Below, one piece after another: positions 1 through 7,256 of a DNA stretch of 64,000 nt (position 1 is the stretch's first letter; each line of letters begins with the position of its first letter). Source of the DNA: Clostridiales bacterium (GTDB taxonomy: Bacteria > Bacillota > Clostridia > Oscillospirales > Oscillospiraceae); assembly GCA_012719035.1 (NCBI GenBank), contig JAAYBD010000029.1, positions 41,940 to 105,939 on the forward strand, given 5' to 3'. The notes beneath the pieces are model-generated. The model made no database searches. It saw only the letters and a list, made by a program, of their open reading frames with translations, and had not been told where the DNA came from. Made by a program: the position numbers and the translations under genes.

Positions 1-1193
1 AAGTCACGAAGCTTCTCCATCGAGTCTTTTAAGACAGCCGGTTCGGGGAGATAGACTATTCGGAAATGGTCCGGCTGTCCCCAGTGAAAGCCGCCGCCAT
101 GGACTAACAGAACCTGCTTTTCGCGCAGGAAATCTAAAACAAATTGTTCGTCATTAGTAATATTAAAGCGCTTTGCATCGATTTTTGGAAATACATAGAA
201 TGCCGCTTTCGGGCGGACATAGCTGATGCCCTCGATTTTGTCCAGTGCATCGCAGATGGTTTTCCGCTGTTCATATATACGTCCCCCGGGCTTGAGCAAT
301 TCCTCCGTCGAATCAAGGTCCTCAAGCGCGGGCTTGATAGCGCGCTGGGCGGGCACGTTGGAACAAAGCCGCATGGAAGACAGCATATTAAGTCCTTCGA
401 TAAAGCTCTTTGCATGTTCTTTGTTGCCCGAAAGGCAAAGCCATCCGCAGCGGTAGCCGGCAATAAGGTGCGACTTTGAAAGTCCGTTCAGCGTAACGAC
501 AAAAAGGTCGGGAGCGAGAGAGGCGATCGATGTGTGCGTCCTGCCGTCCAGAAGCAGCCTGTCGTATATTTCATCCGCAAATATGGTCAAATCATTTTCG
601 CGTGCAATTTGAGCGATTTGTTCAAGTAAATCGCGTTCATATAAAGTGCCTGTCGGGTTGTTTGGATTTATTATTACAATGCCTTTTGTTTTCGGCGTTA
701 TTTTGCTCCTAATGTCCGCGATATCGGGCATCCAATCGCTTTTTTCATCGCAGATATAATGTACGGCCGTACCGCCGGAGATTGTTACGGCAGCAGTCCA
801 CAGCGGATAATCAGGAGAGGGGATAAGTACCTCGTCGCCGCAGTCAAGAAACCCCTGCATACACATGACGATAAGCTCTGAAAGACCGTTGCCTGTGTAA
901 ATGTCATCAGCGCAAACACCCTCCATGCCTTTTTTACGGGCGTAGGCGGCAATCGCTTCGCGGGCCTCCAGAATACCCTTTGAATCGGAGTAGCCCTCGG
1001 ACGCGGAAAGTGTGCTTGATACTGCGTTCAGAATGCGTTCGGGAGCCTCAAATCCGAAGGCGCCGGGATTTCCTATGTTTAGCTTCAGGATTTTGGCTCC
1101 TGCCGCCTCCATTGCCATTGCTGCGTCTAAAACGGGACCCCGTACGTCATAGGCAACGTTGTTTAGCTTGCTTGATTTTAAAATTTCCTTCAT
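1..1193 (-). CDS. alaA: Alanine-forming aminotransferase, AlaA type (3' end outside window)
   Basis: This ORF is missing from the supplied track because its stop codon lies beyond base 1. The translation begins MKEILKSSKLNNVAYDVRG and closely follows E. coli AlaA, a class I/II PLP-dependent enzyme that transfers an amino group from glutamate to pyruvate. Visible motifs are the NIGNPGAFGF start region, the PDYPLWTAAV segment, NPNNPTG, the cofactor-contacting ADEIYDRLL, and the Schiff-base lysine in NGLSKSHLIAGYRCGW. About 397 codons are present, so only some ten residues are probably missing compared with the roughly 405 residues of AlaA. The start ATG has a GGGAGG ribosome site about 6 bases upstream. 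It is transcribed from a T-box leader, which fits a role in alanine supply. The exact substrate is inferred from family similarity. Confidence 0.93.
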   Translation of the reverse strand, partial: MKEILKSSKLNNVAYDVRGPVLDAAMAMEAAGAKILKLNIGNPGAFGFEAPERILNAVSSTLSASEGYSDSKGILEAREAIAAYARKKGMEGVCADDIYTGNGLSELIVMCMQGFLDCGDEVLIPSPDYPLWTAAVTISGGTAVHYICDEKSDWMPDIADIRSKITPKTKGIVIINPNNPTGTLYERDLLEQIAQIARENDLTIFADEIYDRLLLDGRTHTSIASLAPDLFVVTLNGLSKSHLIAGYRCGWLCLSGNKEHAKSFIEGLNMLSSMRLCSNVPAQRAIKPALEDLDSTEELLKPGGRIYEQRKTICDALDKIEGISYVRPKAAFYVFPKIDAKRFNITNDEQFVLDFLREKQVLLVHGGGFHWGQPDHFRIVYLPEPAVLKDSMEKLRD

Positions 1194-1208
1194 AACTTAA
1201 TCCTCCCA

Positions 1209-1502
1209 CAAAAAACTAAAGCCCTAAGCATATATAAATATGCTTAGGGCGAACTGATGTCCGTGTTACCACCTAAATTCGGGATAAAAAATCCCGCACT
1301 CATACGGTACTTGAAAACATGTTTCGCATACCGAGCTCCCTGTAACGGTGGAGTGCCGTTGGAGCGTACTTGCATGCGTATGCGTTCCGTCCACAGCTCA
1401 AAGGCGGCTTCAGCGCTTCGTTCATGAAGCCTTGCAGCAAACGGCTTCTCTCTGAATTTCGCTCAGCGCTTACTATTCCTTTTCATAGCTTTTTTCTTAT
1501 TG
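1209..1502 (-). promoter_or_regulatory. T-box riboswitch leader of alaA, probably tRNA-Ala responsive
   Basis: On the minus strand the leader contains the T-box sequence AGGTGGTAACACGG (plus-strand 1261-1274), followed by a 12-bp terminator hairpin (GCCCTAAGCATA with its complement, 1221-1250) and a T-rich tract. UGGU in the T-box can pair with an ACCA tRNA 3' end, compatible with the A73 discriminator of tRNA-Ala. By position and resemblance to the alaS leader, the specifier may be GCC (Ala) at 1406-1408 within TGAAGCCGCC. The specifier is inference; the T-box and terminator are direct observations. Confidence 0.85.
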
Positions 1503-1508
1503 GTGTAT

Positions 1509-1537
1509 ATTATAAACACCCCGAAGTCGATTGTCAA
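1509..1537 (-). promoter_or_regulatory. Sigma-A promoter of the alaA T-box transcript
   Basis: On the minus strand TTGACA (1532-1537), a 17-bp spacer and TATAAT (1509-1514) form a perfect consensus promoter just upstream of the T-box leader. Confidence 0.85.
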
Positions 1538-1687
1538 CTGCTTTTTTCACTAACAATTTGCGAAACACGATTGCTTTAAAATGTTAAAAAGGCAAAATCT
1601 TATGCTGCATGTTCCTCGGCAGCGGCGACTTCCCGCTTGCATTTCCGACCTGTTTCAAGGGCCGCCGCATTTCTTCCCAAGAATATA

Positions 1688-2575
1688 TTATTCCACCCCG
1701 GTCAGATCAAAGCTTGGAATAAGCTCGTCTGTTGCGGAGGACAGCTCCTGAAAATATCCGTTTTCGATACCGGACAGGGAGAGATAGTTCAGCACTCTGT
1801 CGTATTCCTGCTGTGTAAGAGAGCGTGCAAGCTCAGGAAATCTCTCTTTATCGGCAAAGGGAACAAATTGGCTCATGAGACTGATAAGGACAGCGTCTTT
1901 CGGAAAGTATTCGGCAATCCAGTCAATGACATCAAAAGCGTCGTCAAGCCGGTCGGGAAGGATGAGGTGGCGAACCAGCACGCCTCTTTTTAACAGTCCC
2001 TCATCGTCCATTACATATTTTCCCGTCTGCCTATACATCTCGATTATGGCAGACCTCGCAATGTTCGGGTAGTCTTTCGCACCGGAATAACGAAAAGCCG
2101 CATCCGATGAGGTGTATTTGAAATCGGGCATATACACCTGAACATAACCTTCGAGAGTTTTTAGCGTTTCAACACTCTCATATGCGGAGGAATTCCATAC
2201 GACGGGGATTTTTAATTTTGCAATTTTGAGCGCCTCGATGATTTTGTCCGTAAAATGCGTTGGGGTGACAAGATTTATATTGTGGACGCCGCTTTCCTCA
2301 AGTTCCGAAAAAATCTCGGCGAGCCGCGGAATGTCTACGGTTTTGCCGCAACGGTCAAAGCTGATTTTCCTGTTTTGACAGAAGACGCAGTGCATATTGC
2401 AGCCCGAAAAAAACACCGTTCCGCTGCCTCGCACGCCGCTTATGCAGGGCTCTTCGCCATAATGCGGAGCTGACCTCGCAATTACCGGCAAATCGGCGCA
2501 GAGACAAAATCCAAACCCGCCGCTTTTCCTATCAACGCGGCAGTTGCGGGGACAGAGTGTACATCTTGTATTCAT
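1688..2575 (-). CDS. PflX-type radical SAM protein (PFL-activase-like)
   Basis: A 295-residue protein of the COG1313/PflX group. It has an N-terminal cysteine cluster CTLCPRNC and the radical SAM signature CNMHCVFC (CxxxCxxC) that binds the 4Fe-4S cluster reducing S-adenosylmethionine. Family members resemble pyruvate formate-lyase activating enzyme, but no glycyl-radical enzyme lies nearby, so the target is unknown. The length is normal for the family. The start overlaps the stop of the upstream ybaK gene by 4 bases (ATGA), so the two are co-transcribed and probably translationally coupled. Annotation as a true PFL activase would be overreach. Confidence 0.85.
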   Translation of the reverse strand: MNTRCTLCPRNCRVDRKSGGFGFCLCADLPVIARSAPHYGEEPCISGVRGSGTVFFSGCNMHCVFCQNRKISFDRCGKTVDIPRLAEIFSELEESGVHNINLVTPTHFTDKIIEALKIAKLKIPVVWNSSAYESVETLKTLEGYVQVYMPDFKYTSSDAAFRYSGAKDYPNIARSAIIEMYRQTGKYVMDDEGLLKRGVLVRHLILPDRLDDAFDVIDWIAEYFPKDAVLISLMSQFVPFADKERFPELARSLTQQEYDRVLNYLSLSGIENGYFQELSSATDELIPSFDLTGVE

Positions 2576-3051
2576 TCAGTTGGCTCCGGAATTTTACAGA
2601 CGTCGACCCATTCAAGTGCGGAGGAGTACTCAAAAAGTTCTTCCGGTGCCAGTTCTATAGCGCTGTTTGAACTGCCAACGGCGGGGAAAACCGTTTTAAA
2701 GCGCAGAACAGACTCGTCGATATAAACTGGAACCCCGTCATTTATTCCAAACGGGCAGACACCGCCGACAGCGTGACCGACAAGTTCCGGAACCTCGTCC
2801 GCGGAGAGCATTTTTGCTTTTATGCCGAATCTGTCCTTAAACTTATGGTTGTCTATCCTTGCGTCGCCCGCGGCAACAACGAGGATGCAGCTCCCATTGT
2901 TTTTGAATGACAGGGTTTTGGCGATACGGGCAGGCTCAACTCCAAGTGCTTCCGCCGCAAGCTCGACCGTCGCGCTTGAAACATCAAACTCCATGACCCT
3001 GTTTTCAATACCGTATGAGCGGAAAAACTCGCGCCCTTTTTCGATGGACAT
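2572..3051 (-). CDS. YbaK/EbsC-family aminoacyl-tRNA deacylase
   Basis: A 159-residue protein of the YbaK/ProX/EbsC trans-editing family, which hydrolyses mischarged aminoacyl-tRNAs such as Cys-tRNA-Pro or Ala-tRNA-Pro. Family features visible are the AKTLSFK segment with its conserved lysine, the central VGGVCPFGI motif and the closing VFPAVGSSNSAIEL region. I chose ATG 3051 because AAGGAGAGA lies about 7-8 bases upstream; the track's GTG start has no ribosome site. It is the first gene of a two-gene operon with the radical SAM protein. Which mischarged tRNA it edits cannot be told from the sequence. Confidence 0.88.
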   Translation of the reverse strand: MSIEKGREFFRSYGIENRVMEFDVSSATVELAAEALGVEPARIAKTLSFKNNGSCILVVAAGDARIDNHKFKDRFGIKAKMLSADEVPELVGHAVGGVCPFGINDGVPVYIDESVLRFKTVFPAVGSSNSAIELAPEELFEYSSALEWVDVCKIPEPTE

Positions 3052-3239
3052 TTTTCTCTCTCTCCTTAGTATCACTTAAAGGTGAAAAATTAATATGCGC
3101 ATATATTAGCACGATTTGAAGTCAATTGCAAATATTCATGATATTCATATATATGCGGCGTAATAGCGTAAGAAACTAAATAATATTCACAGATTCGTTG
3201 ATATTATTGCATTTTTACTATTGCCTTATGAAAAACAGA

Positions 3240-3480
3240 ATGGTATAATGCCTACAAAGCAGACATTATACCTGATTTAAAAGCATATACCATAACGCTG
3301 CTTCGCAGCTATGGTATAATGTCTACAAAGCAGACATTATACCTGATTTAAAAGCATATACCATAACGCTGCTCCGCAGCTATGGTATAATGTCTACAAA
3401 GCAGACATTATACTTGATTTAAAAGCATATACCATAACGCCGCTTCGCAGCTATGGCATAATGTCCACAAAGCGGACAAC
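3240..3480. repeat. 71-bp tandem repeat with two hairpins per unit (3 full units plus a fourth start)
   Basis: Units start at 3240, 3311, 3382 and 3453 (the last partial). Each full unit has hairpin A, whose arms GGTATAATGTCT / AGACATTATACC flank a 7-base loop; an A/T-rich spacer; and hairpin B, with an outer TATACCATA / TATGGTATA stem around GCTGC-TTC-GCAGC. Units differ by only a few bases. The junction TATGGTATAATG is an extended -10 match (TGnTATAAT). Related single copies occur at 27901-27975 (inverted), 28853-28945 and in a fragment near 63377. The array fills the gap upstream of argG. No coding capacity is seen here. Confidence 0.9.
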
Positions 3481-3567
3481 ATGGGGCTGATTTTAAATAA
3501 CATATCATTACGCCCGAAGGCGGTCATGATAGATACATTCAAATCGACAATAATCGGAGGAAGAACA

Positions 3568-4782
3568 ATGAGCGATATAAAAAAATGCGTGCTTGCATAT
3601 TCGGGCGGTCTTGATACATCGATAATTATTCCATGGCTGAAGGAGAACTACGGCTGTGAAGTAATTGCAGTTTCCGGAAATGTCGGTCAAGCGGACGAGC
3701 TTGAAGGACTTGAAGAAAAAGCACTCAAAACAGGTGCAAGCAAGCTGTATGTACTGGATCTCGTAGATGATTACGCTGAAAACTATCTTATCCCCACCAT
3801 GAAGGCGGGCGCAAAATACGAAACCTATCTTCTCGGCACCGCAACTGCGCGCCCCTGCATAGCAAAGGGGCTTGTAGAAGTTGCACTGAAAGAAGGAGCG
3901 GACGCGATCTGCCACGGCTGTACGGGAAAGGGCAACGATCAGGTACGCTTTGAGCTTACTATCAAAGCGCTGGCTCCGCAGATGAAAATCATTGCCCCAT
4001 GGAGAGAGTGGGACATAAAGAGCCGTGAGGAAGAAATCGAATATGCAGAGGCTCATAATGTTCCTTTGAAAATAAATCGCGAAACAAACTATTCAAAAGA
4101 TAAGAACATGTGGCATCTGAGCCATGAGGGACTTGATCTTGAGGATCCCGCCAACGAGCCGACCTACAATAAACCCGGCTTTCTTGAAATGAGTGTTTCT
4201 CCCGAAATGGCTCCGGACAAGCCGACCTATGTTGAGATAGAGTTTGAAAGGGGTACGCCGGTTGCCGTTGACGCTGAAAAGATGAAAGCCTCAGATATCA
4301 TTTGGAAGCTCAATAAGCTTGGTGGAGAAAATGGCATAGGCATTATCGATATTGTAGAAAACCGTCTTGTCGGCATGAAATGCCGCGGCGTCTATGAAAC
4401 ACCGGGCGGCACTATTTTATATCATGCGCATCAGGTGCTTGAAACGCTTTGCCTTGACAAGGCGACCGCGCATTTGAAAGAGCAGCTTGCCGTTACTTAT
4501 GCAGAACTTGTATATAACGGACAGTGGTTTACCCCGCTTAAAAAAGCCCTCGACGCATTTGTCGAAACGACCCAGGAAAATGTTACGGGAAAAGTAAAGC
4601 TGAAGCTTTATAAGGGCAATATGATAAACGCCTCTGTCATCTCACCGTATTCGCTTTATTCCGAGAACATCGCCACTTTTGGAGAGAGCGATTATAACCA
4701 AAAGGATGCCGAAGGCTTCATAAACCTGTTCGGACTTCCGATAAAAGTCAAGGCAATGCTTGAACAGGGGCTTCTGAATTAA
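3568..4782 (+). CDS. argG: Argininosuccinate synthase
   Basis: A 404-residue enzyme that joins citrulline and aspartate using ATP to give argininosuccinate, the penultimate step of arginine synthesis, in the cytoplasm. The N-terminal pyrophosphatase-type P-loop AYSGGLDTS lies at residues 10-18; the [12 protein letters not shown] and NMWHLSHEG segments are typical. I placed the start at ATG 3568, behind CGGAGG with 7-base spacing; the longer ORF from 3481 has no ribosome site and starts in the repeat. Length is normal for the family. No argH or other arginine gene is adjacent. A strong terminator follows, so it is probably monocistronic. Confidence 0.96.
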   Translation: MSDIKKCVLAYSGGLDTSIIIPWLKENYGCEVIAVSGNVGQADELEGLEEKALKTGASKLYVLDLVDDYAENYLIPTMKAGAKYETYLLGTATARPCIAKGLVEVALKEGADAICHGCTGKGNDQVRFELTIKALAPQMKIIAPWREWDIKSREEEIEYAEAHNVPLKINRETNYSKDKNMWHLSHEGLDLEDPANEPTYNKPGFLEMSVSPEMAPDKPTYVEIEFERGTPVAVDAEKMKASDIIWKLNKLGGENGIGIIDIVENRLVGMKCRGVYETPGGTILYHAHQVLETLCLDKATAHLKEQLAVTYAELVYNGQWFTPLKKALDAFVETTQENVTGKVKLKLYKGNMINASVISPYSLYSENIATFGESDYNQKDAEGFINLFGLPIKVKAMLEQGLLN

Positions 4783-4796
4783 ACAGAGCTTTATAT

Positions 4797-4830
4797 AAAA
4801 AGGCAGGCAAAATAATGCCTGCCTTTTTTA
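4797..4830 (+). terminator. Rho-independent terminator of argG
   Basis: AAAAAGGCAGGC, an 8-base loop and GCCTGCCTTTTTT form an 8-bp GC-rich stem with A and T flanks just after argG. Confidence 0.92.
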
Positions 4831-4902
4831 TCGGGATTGAATATCTTTTGAGACTGTGCTAAACTTACCGAATACAACATTATGAGAGCAGGAGGACAAG
4901 CT

Positions 4903-5487
4903 ATGGCAGATATAAATAAGAAGCAGGCATGGGAACTGCTGAAAGAGTATAATAAGGACAGCTTCCATTTGAAACATGCCCAGACCGTTGCGCTTTGCAT
5001 GCGGCATTTTGCGGAAAATGAGGGATATGCGGAGGAAGCGGATTTTTGGGAGATTGTCGGAATGCTCCATGATCTGGATTTTGAGATATATCCTGACCAA
5101 CACTGCATCAAGGCGCAGGAGATCATGCGCGAAAAGGGTCTGGACGAAAAGCTTATCCATGCTGTCGCATGCCATGGTTACGGCATATGCTGCGATATTG
5201 TACCGGAGCTGCATATGGAAAAAGTGCTTTTTGCAGTAGATGAGCTTACGGGGCTTATCGGTGCCGCCGCACTTATGCGTCCGTCAAAGAGCGCTCAGGA
5301 TATGGAACTTAAATCACTTAAAAAGAAATTTAAGGACAAAAGATTTGCGGCCGGATGCAGCCGCGAAACTATAGAAAAAGGTGCGGAGATGCTGGTGTGG
5401 GAGCTTGACACACTGCTTGACAAGACCCTTAGGGCAATGTGCGCCTATGAAGACAAAATCAATGACGAGAAATACTATGAAACGTAG
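4903..5487 (+). CDS. HD-domain hydrolase, unknown substrate
   Basis: A 194-residue cytoplasmic protein of the HD superfamily. Metal-binding residues are visible as a histidine in the N-terminal helix (FHLKHAQTVA), the HD pair in GMLHDLDFE, and further histidines in AVACHGYGI. Such small HDIG-like proteins act as phosphohydrolases, but the substrate is unknown. The start ATG 4903 is chosen because GGAGG lies 7 bases upstream; the track's start at 4882 is inside the leader. It lies 26 bases before the MATE gene and is probably transcribed with it. Confidence 0.82.
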   Translation: MADINKKQAWELLKEYNKDSFHLKHAQTVALCMRHFAENEGYAEEADFWEIVGMLHDLDFEIYPDQHCIKAQEIMREKGLDEKLIHAVACHGYGICCDIVPELHMEKVLFAVDELTGLIGAAALMRPSKSAQDMELKSLKKKFKDKRFAAGCSRETIEKGAEMLVWELDTLLDKTLRAMCAYEDKINDEKYYET

Positions 5488-5513
5488 AAGCCCCGCTTCT
5501 TAAGGAGATAAAA

Positions 5514-6857
5514 ATGCCTAATGGCGAGAATACCATTTTAAAAGGAAAAATATTCGGACCGCTCATCAAGTTTGCGATACCCCTTATGCTTTCGATACTT
5601 CTTCAGGCGCTTTACGGTGCCGTTGACCTTATTGTAGTCGGAAAATTCGGGAGCACATCAAGTGTATCCGCGGTATCTAACGGAAGCCAGGTCATGCATA
5701 CGGTAACGGGCTTGATTACCGGGCTTACAATGGGAGTTACCGTATTGGTCGGACGTTATGTCGGCGCAAAGGATGAGGAACAAGCTGCAAGAACCGTCGG
5801 AGCGATGATAAAGCTTTTTGCTGTCATTGGGATACTTATAACAATCACTATGGTAGTATTTGCGGACAAAATTGCGGTTTTGATGCAAGTTCCCGAAGCG
5901 GCGCTTGAAAAGGCGGTCATATATATCAGAATTTGCTCATCGGGAGCGATTTTTATTGTTGCCTTCAATGCGATAAGCGGTCTTTTCAGAGGTTTGGGAA
6001 ATTCAAAATCGCCGCTTCTTTTTATCGCAATCGCCTGTGCGGTAAACATTGCAGGCGATCTTTTGCTTGTCGCTGTTTTCAAGCTTGACGCGGCGGGTGC
6101 TGCTATAGCAACGGTTTTTGCCCAGACGGTCAGCGTGCTTTTCTCTATCTATAAAATCAAGAAAGACGGACTGCCCTTTGCGTTTGGGAAAGAACACCTT
6201 AAAAATACAGGCGATTTTCAAAAAAGCATTTTGAAAATCGGAGGACCTGTTGCACTTCAGGACTTTCTTGTAAGCGTTTCGTTCCTAATCATTATGGCTA
6301 TAATCAACACCATCGGACTTGTTGCCTCAGCCAGCATAGGAATTGCGGAAAAGCTCTTTGTGTTTCTCGCGATTGTACCGATTTCCTTTATGTATGCGCT
6401 ATCCGCTTTTGTTGCGCAGAATGTTGGTGCAAAACAGGAGCACAGGGCTATAAAGGCAATGGGTATTGCAATGATCGTTTCATTTTCATTCGGAGTTGCA
6501 ATGTCAGCCCTCACATACTTTGAGGGTGATTTGCTTGCAAGGGTATTCGAAAAAAATCCGGTCGTAATTGAGTCGACACACAGCTATCTGCGCGGGGTTT
6601 CGCTTGAATACATGATAATTTCTATAGCATTCTGCTTTTTGGGCTATTTTAACGGAATCGGAAAAACAACTTTTGTAATGATTGCAGGACTTGTTTCCTC
6701 GTTCTGCTTCAGAATTCCGCTTTCCTATTACCTGAGCCGGCTTCCGAATACGGATTTATTTACTATCGGTCTTGCTGTGCCGATTTCCGCAGCTTCAAGC
6801 TTAGTTATGTGCGTCGTGTACTACTTTTTTGTGCGGGGAAAACGGCTGGATATGTAA
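5514..6857 (+). CDS. MATE-family multidrug/cation antiporter
   Basis: A 447-residue integral membrane protein with about twelve hydrophobic segments and two-fold repeat organisation typical of MATE exporters. Diagnostic stretches are PLMLSILLQALYGAVDLIVVG in the first helix pair and the repeated GAKDEEQAARTVG / GAKQEHRAIKAMG loops after helices 2 and 8. Family members export drugs or metabolites using a Na+ or H+ gradient; the substrate cannot be predicted. The start has a clear TAAGGAGA ribosome site. It follows the HD-domain gene closely and ends in its own terminator. Confidence 0.93.
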   Translation: MPNGENTILKGKIFGPLIKFAIPLMLSILLQALYGAVDLIVVGKFGSTSSVSAVSNGSQVMHTVTGLITGLTMGVTVLVGRYVGAKDEEQAARTVGAMIKLFAVIGILITITMVVFADKIAVLMQVPEAALEKAVIYIRICSSGAIFIVAFNAISGLFRGLGNSKSPLLFIAIACAVNIAGDLLLVAVFKLDAAGAAIATVFAQTVSVLFSIYKIKKDGLPFAFGKEHLKNTGDFQKSILKIGGPVALQDFLVSVSFLIIMAIINTIGLVASASIGIAEKLFVFLAIVPISFMYALSAFVAQNVGAKQEHRAIKAMGIAMIVSFSFGVAMSALTYFEGDLLARVFEKNPVVIESTHSYLRGVSLEYMIISIAFCFLGYFNGIGKTTFVMIAGLVSSFCFRIPLSYYLSRLPNTDLFTIGLAVPISAASSLVMCVVYYFFVRGKRLDM

Positions 6858-6862
6858 AAAAG

Positions 6863-6888
6863 CGCGGAGCATTCTGGCTCCGCGTTTT
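6863..6888 (+). terminator. Terminator after the MATE gene
   Basis: CGCGGAGC and GCTCCGCG form an 8-bp stem with a 6-base loop, followed by TTTT. Confidence 0.85.
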
Positions 6889-6949
6889 AGTTTGAGGATA
6901 AAAGGTTAAAATGTGCGTATAAAAGCTGCTGCAGCCATGAAACAAGCTG

Positions 6950-6978
6950 TTGACAAGCTATCATAAAACTGATAAAAT
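6950..6978 (+). promoter_or_regulatory. Promoter of the alaS T-box transcript
   Basis: TTGACA at 6950-6955, a 17-bp spacer and TAAAAT at 6973-6978. Confidence 0.8.
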
Positions 6979-6984
6979 TTATCA

Positions 6985-7230
6985 GTCATATTGTAGAAAT
7001 CGCAATGAAAAAGTCAGCGAGAAGCAGGCGGTGTAAAGCGAGGGAGAACGGTGAAAGCTCCTCACAGGCACTTTTTGCAGCCGCTTTTGAGCGATCCGTG
7101 AAAGCGGGCGGTTTGTCCCCGATAAAAGGCAGCATAAGATACTCCGATTCCGGGGTAAATTAGGGTGGTACCGCGAAGGCACGCTTTCGCCCCTAAAGAG
7201 TAGGGGACGGGAGCATTTTTTTTAGAGAGA
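6985..7230 (+). promoter_or_regulatory. T-box riboswitch leader of alaS
   Basis: A canonical tRNA-sensing leader. The T-box AGGGTGGTACCGCG lies near 7163-7176. It is followed by a terminator stem built on CGCCCCTA / TAGGGG and a run of eight T residues. In the stem I region GGTGAAAGCTCC places a candidate GCT (Ala) specifier at 7057-7059, matching the downstream gene. Uncharged tRNA-Ala would pair with both specifier and T-box and allow read-through into alaS. Specifier placement is inference; the T-box and terminator are direct. Confidence 0.93.
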
Positions 7231-7256
7231 GCAATATTTGGAGGAACGCAATAGAC

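Noticed and set aside
1637-1993. Plus-strand ORF opposite the radical SAM gene
   Set aside because: It overlaps pflX-like coding sequence and has no independent support; it is a shadow.
3240-3480. CRISPR array
   Set aside because: The repeats are contiguous 71-bp units with no unique spacers, and no cas genes are present.
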